Origin: Pseudomonas sp. CBZ-4
Lineage (GTDB): Bacteria > Pseudomonadota > Gammaproteobacteria > Pseudomonadales > Pseudomonadaceae
Reading direction: 5' to 3'
Length of the DNA: 34,481 nucleotides
Assembly (NCBI RefSeq): GCF_000346755.1
Contig: NZ_ANNV01000075.1
Location: forward strand, 1-34,481
Shown here: positions 34,441 through 34,481 of the stretch, piece after piece
Position numbering within the stretch: the first letter of the stretch is position 1
How the letters are laid out: each line of letters begins with the position of its first letter
Program-made: the position numbers and the translations under genes
Notes under the pieces: model-generated
Database searches by the model: none
The model's input: the letters and a program-made list of their open reading frames with translations, nothing else
Told to the model about the DNA's origin: nothing

Positions 34441-34481
34441 TGTGGGAGCTGGCTTGCCTGCGATAGCGGTGGGTCAGCCAC
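34441..34481 (+). repeat. REP sequence at the right edge
   Basis: Begins TGTGGGAGCTGGCTTGCCTG 19 nt after flhC and runs to the window end. It is nearly identical (about one mismatch in 39) to the reverse complement of the right arm of the REPIN at 19713-19802. A second, inverted unit may follow outside the window. Confidence 0.85.

Noticed and set aside
1..34481. CRISPR arrays, tRNA/rRNA genes, insertion sequences
   Set aside because: No spaced direct repeats, no cloverleaf-like or rRNA sequence and no transposase were seen inside the window.

Overview
The window is a high-GC gammaproteobacterial chromosome segment, most likely from the Pseudomonas fluorescens group. This rests on REP/REPIN repeats of the Pseudomonas type (GTGGGAGC-GGCTTGCC family), on tandem iron-starvation sigma/anti-sigma/TonB-receptor cassettes, and on the protein sequences. 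No taxonomic search was run.

Layout: (1) Positions 1-100 hold a strong sigma-70 type promoter pointing left, out of the window. It has the form of a stable-RNA promoter. (2) 101-8157, all on the minus strand, holds two tandem copies of one cassette: ECF sigma factor, FecR-like anti-sigma factor, and an STN-containing TonB-dependent receptor. Each sigma gene overlaps its anti-sigma gene by 4 nt (ATGA or GTGA), and a Fur-box-like site precedes each sigma gene. (3) 8243-34421 is an almost complete flagellar locus: flgAMN (minus) diverging from flgBCDEFGHIJKL (plus); then fliFGHIJK-fliLMNOPQR (minus) diverging from fliE (plus), followed by fliDST and flhDC (plus). (4) A REPIN lies between flgL and fliR, and a closely matching REP sequence starts right after flhC. 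The two bracket the fli-flhDC half.

The flagellar locus is not the usual polar Pseudomonas system, which is run by FleQ and RpoN. It has FlhD and FlhC, the enterobacterial/betaproteobacterial master activator, and its late operons carry FliA (sigma-28) promoters: flgMN, flgKL and fliDST each have a TAAA-like box, a 16-nt spacer and GCCGATNN. A second, FlhDC-controlled flagellar apparatus is, from memory, already described in P. fluorescens F113, and Azotobacter vinelandii also uses FlhDC. The system is therefore unusual for the genus but probably not unknown.

The inferred cascade is: FlhD4C2 activates the hook-basal-body and export genes; FlgM holds FliA until the hook is finished; FliA then fires flgMN, flgKL and fliDST. 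Missing from the window are flagellin (fliC), flhA, flhB, fliA, motAB and chemotaxis genes. They must lie elsewhere or be shared with another flagellar system. The least explained sequence is the AT-rich 329-bp flhD leader (33187-33515), with inverted repeats and a possible 40-codon upstream ORF, followed by a TTG start for flhD.
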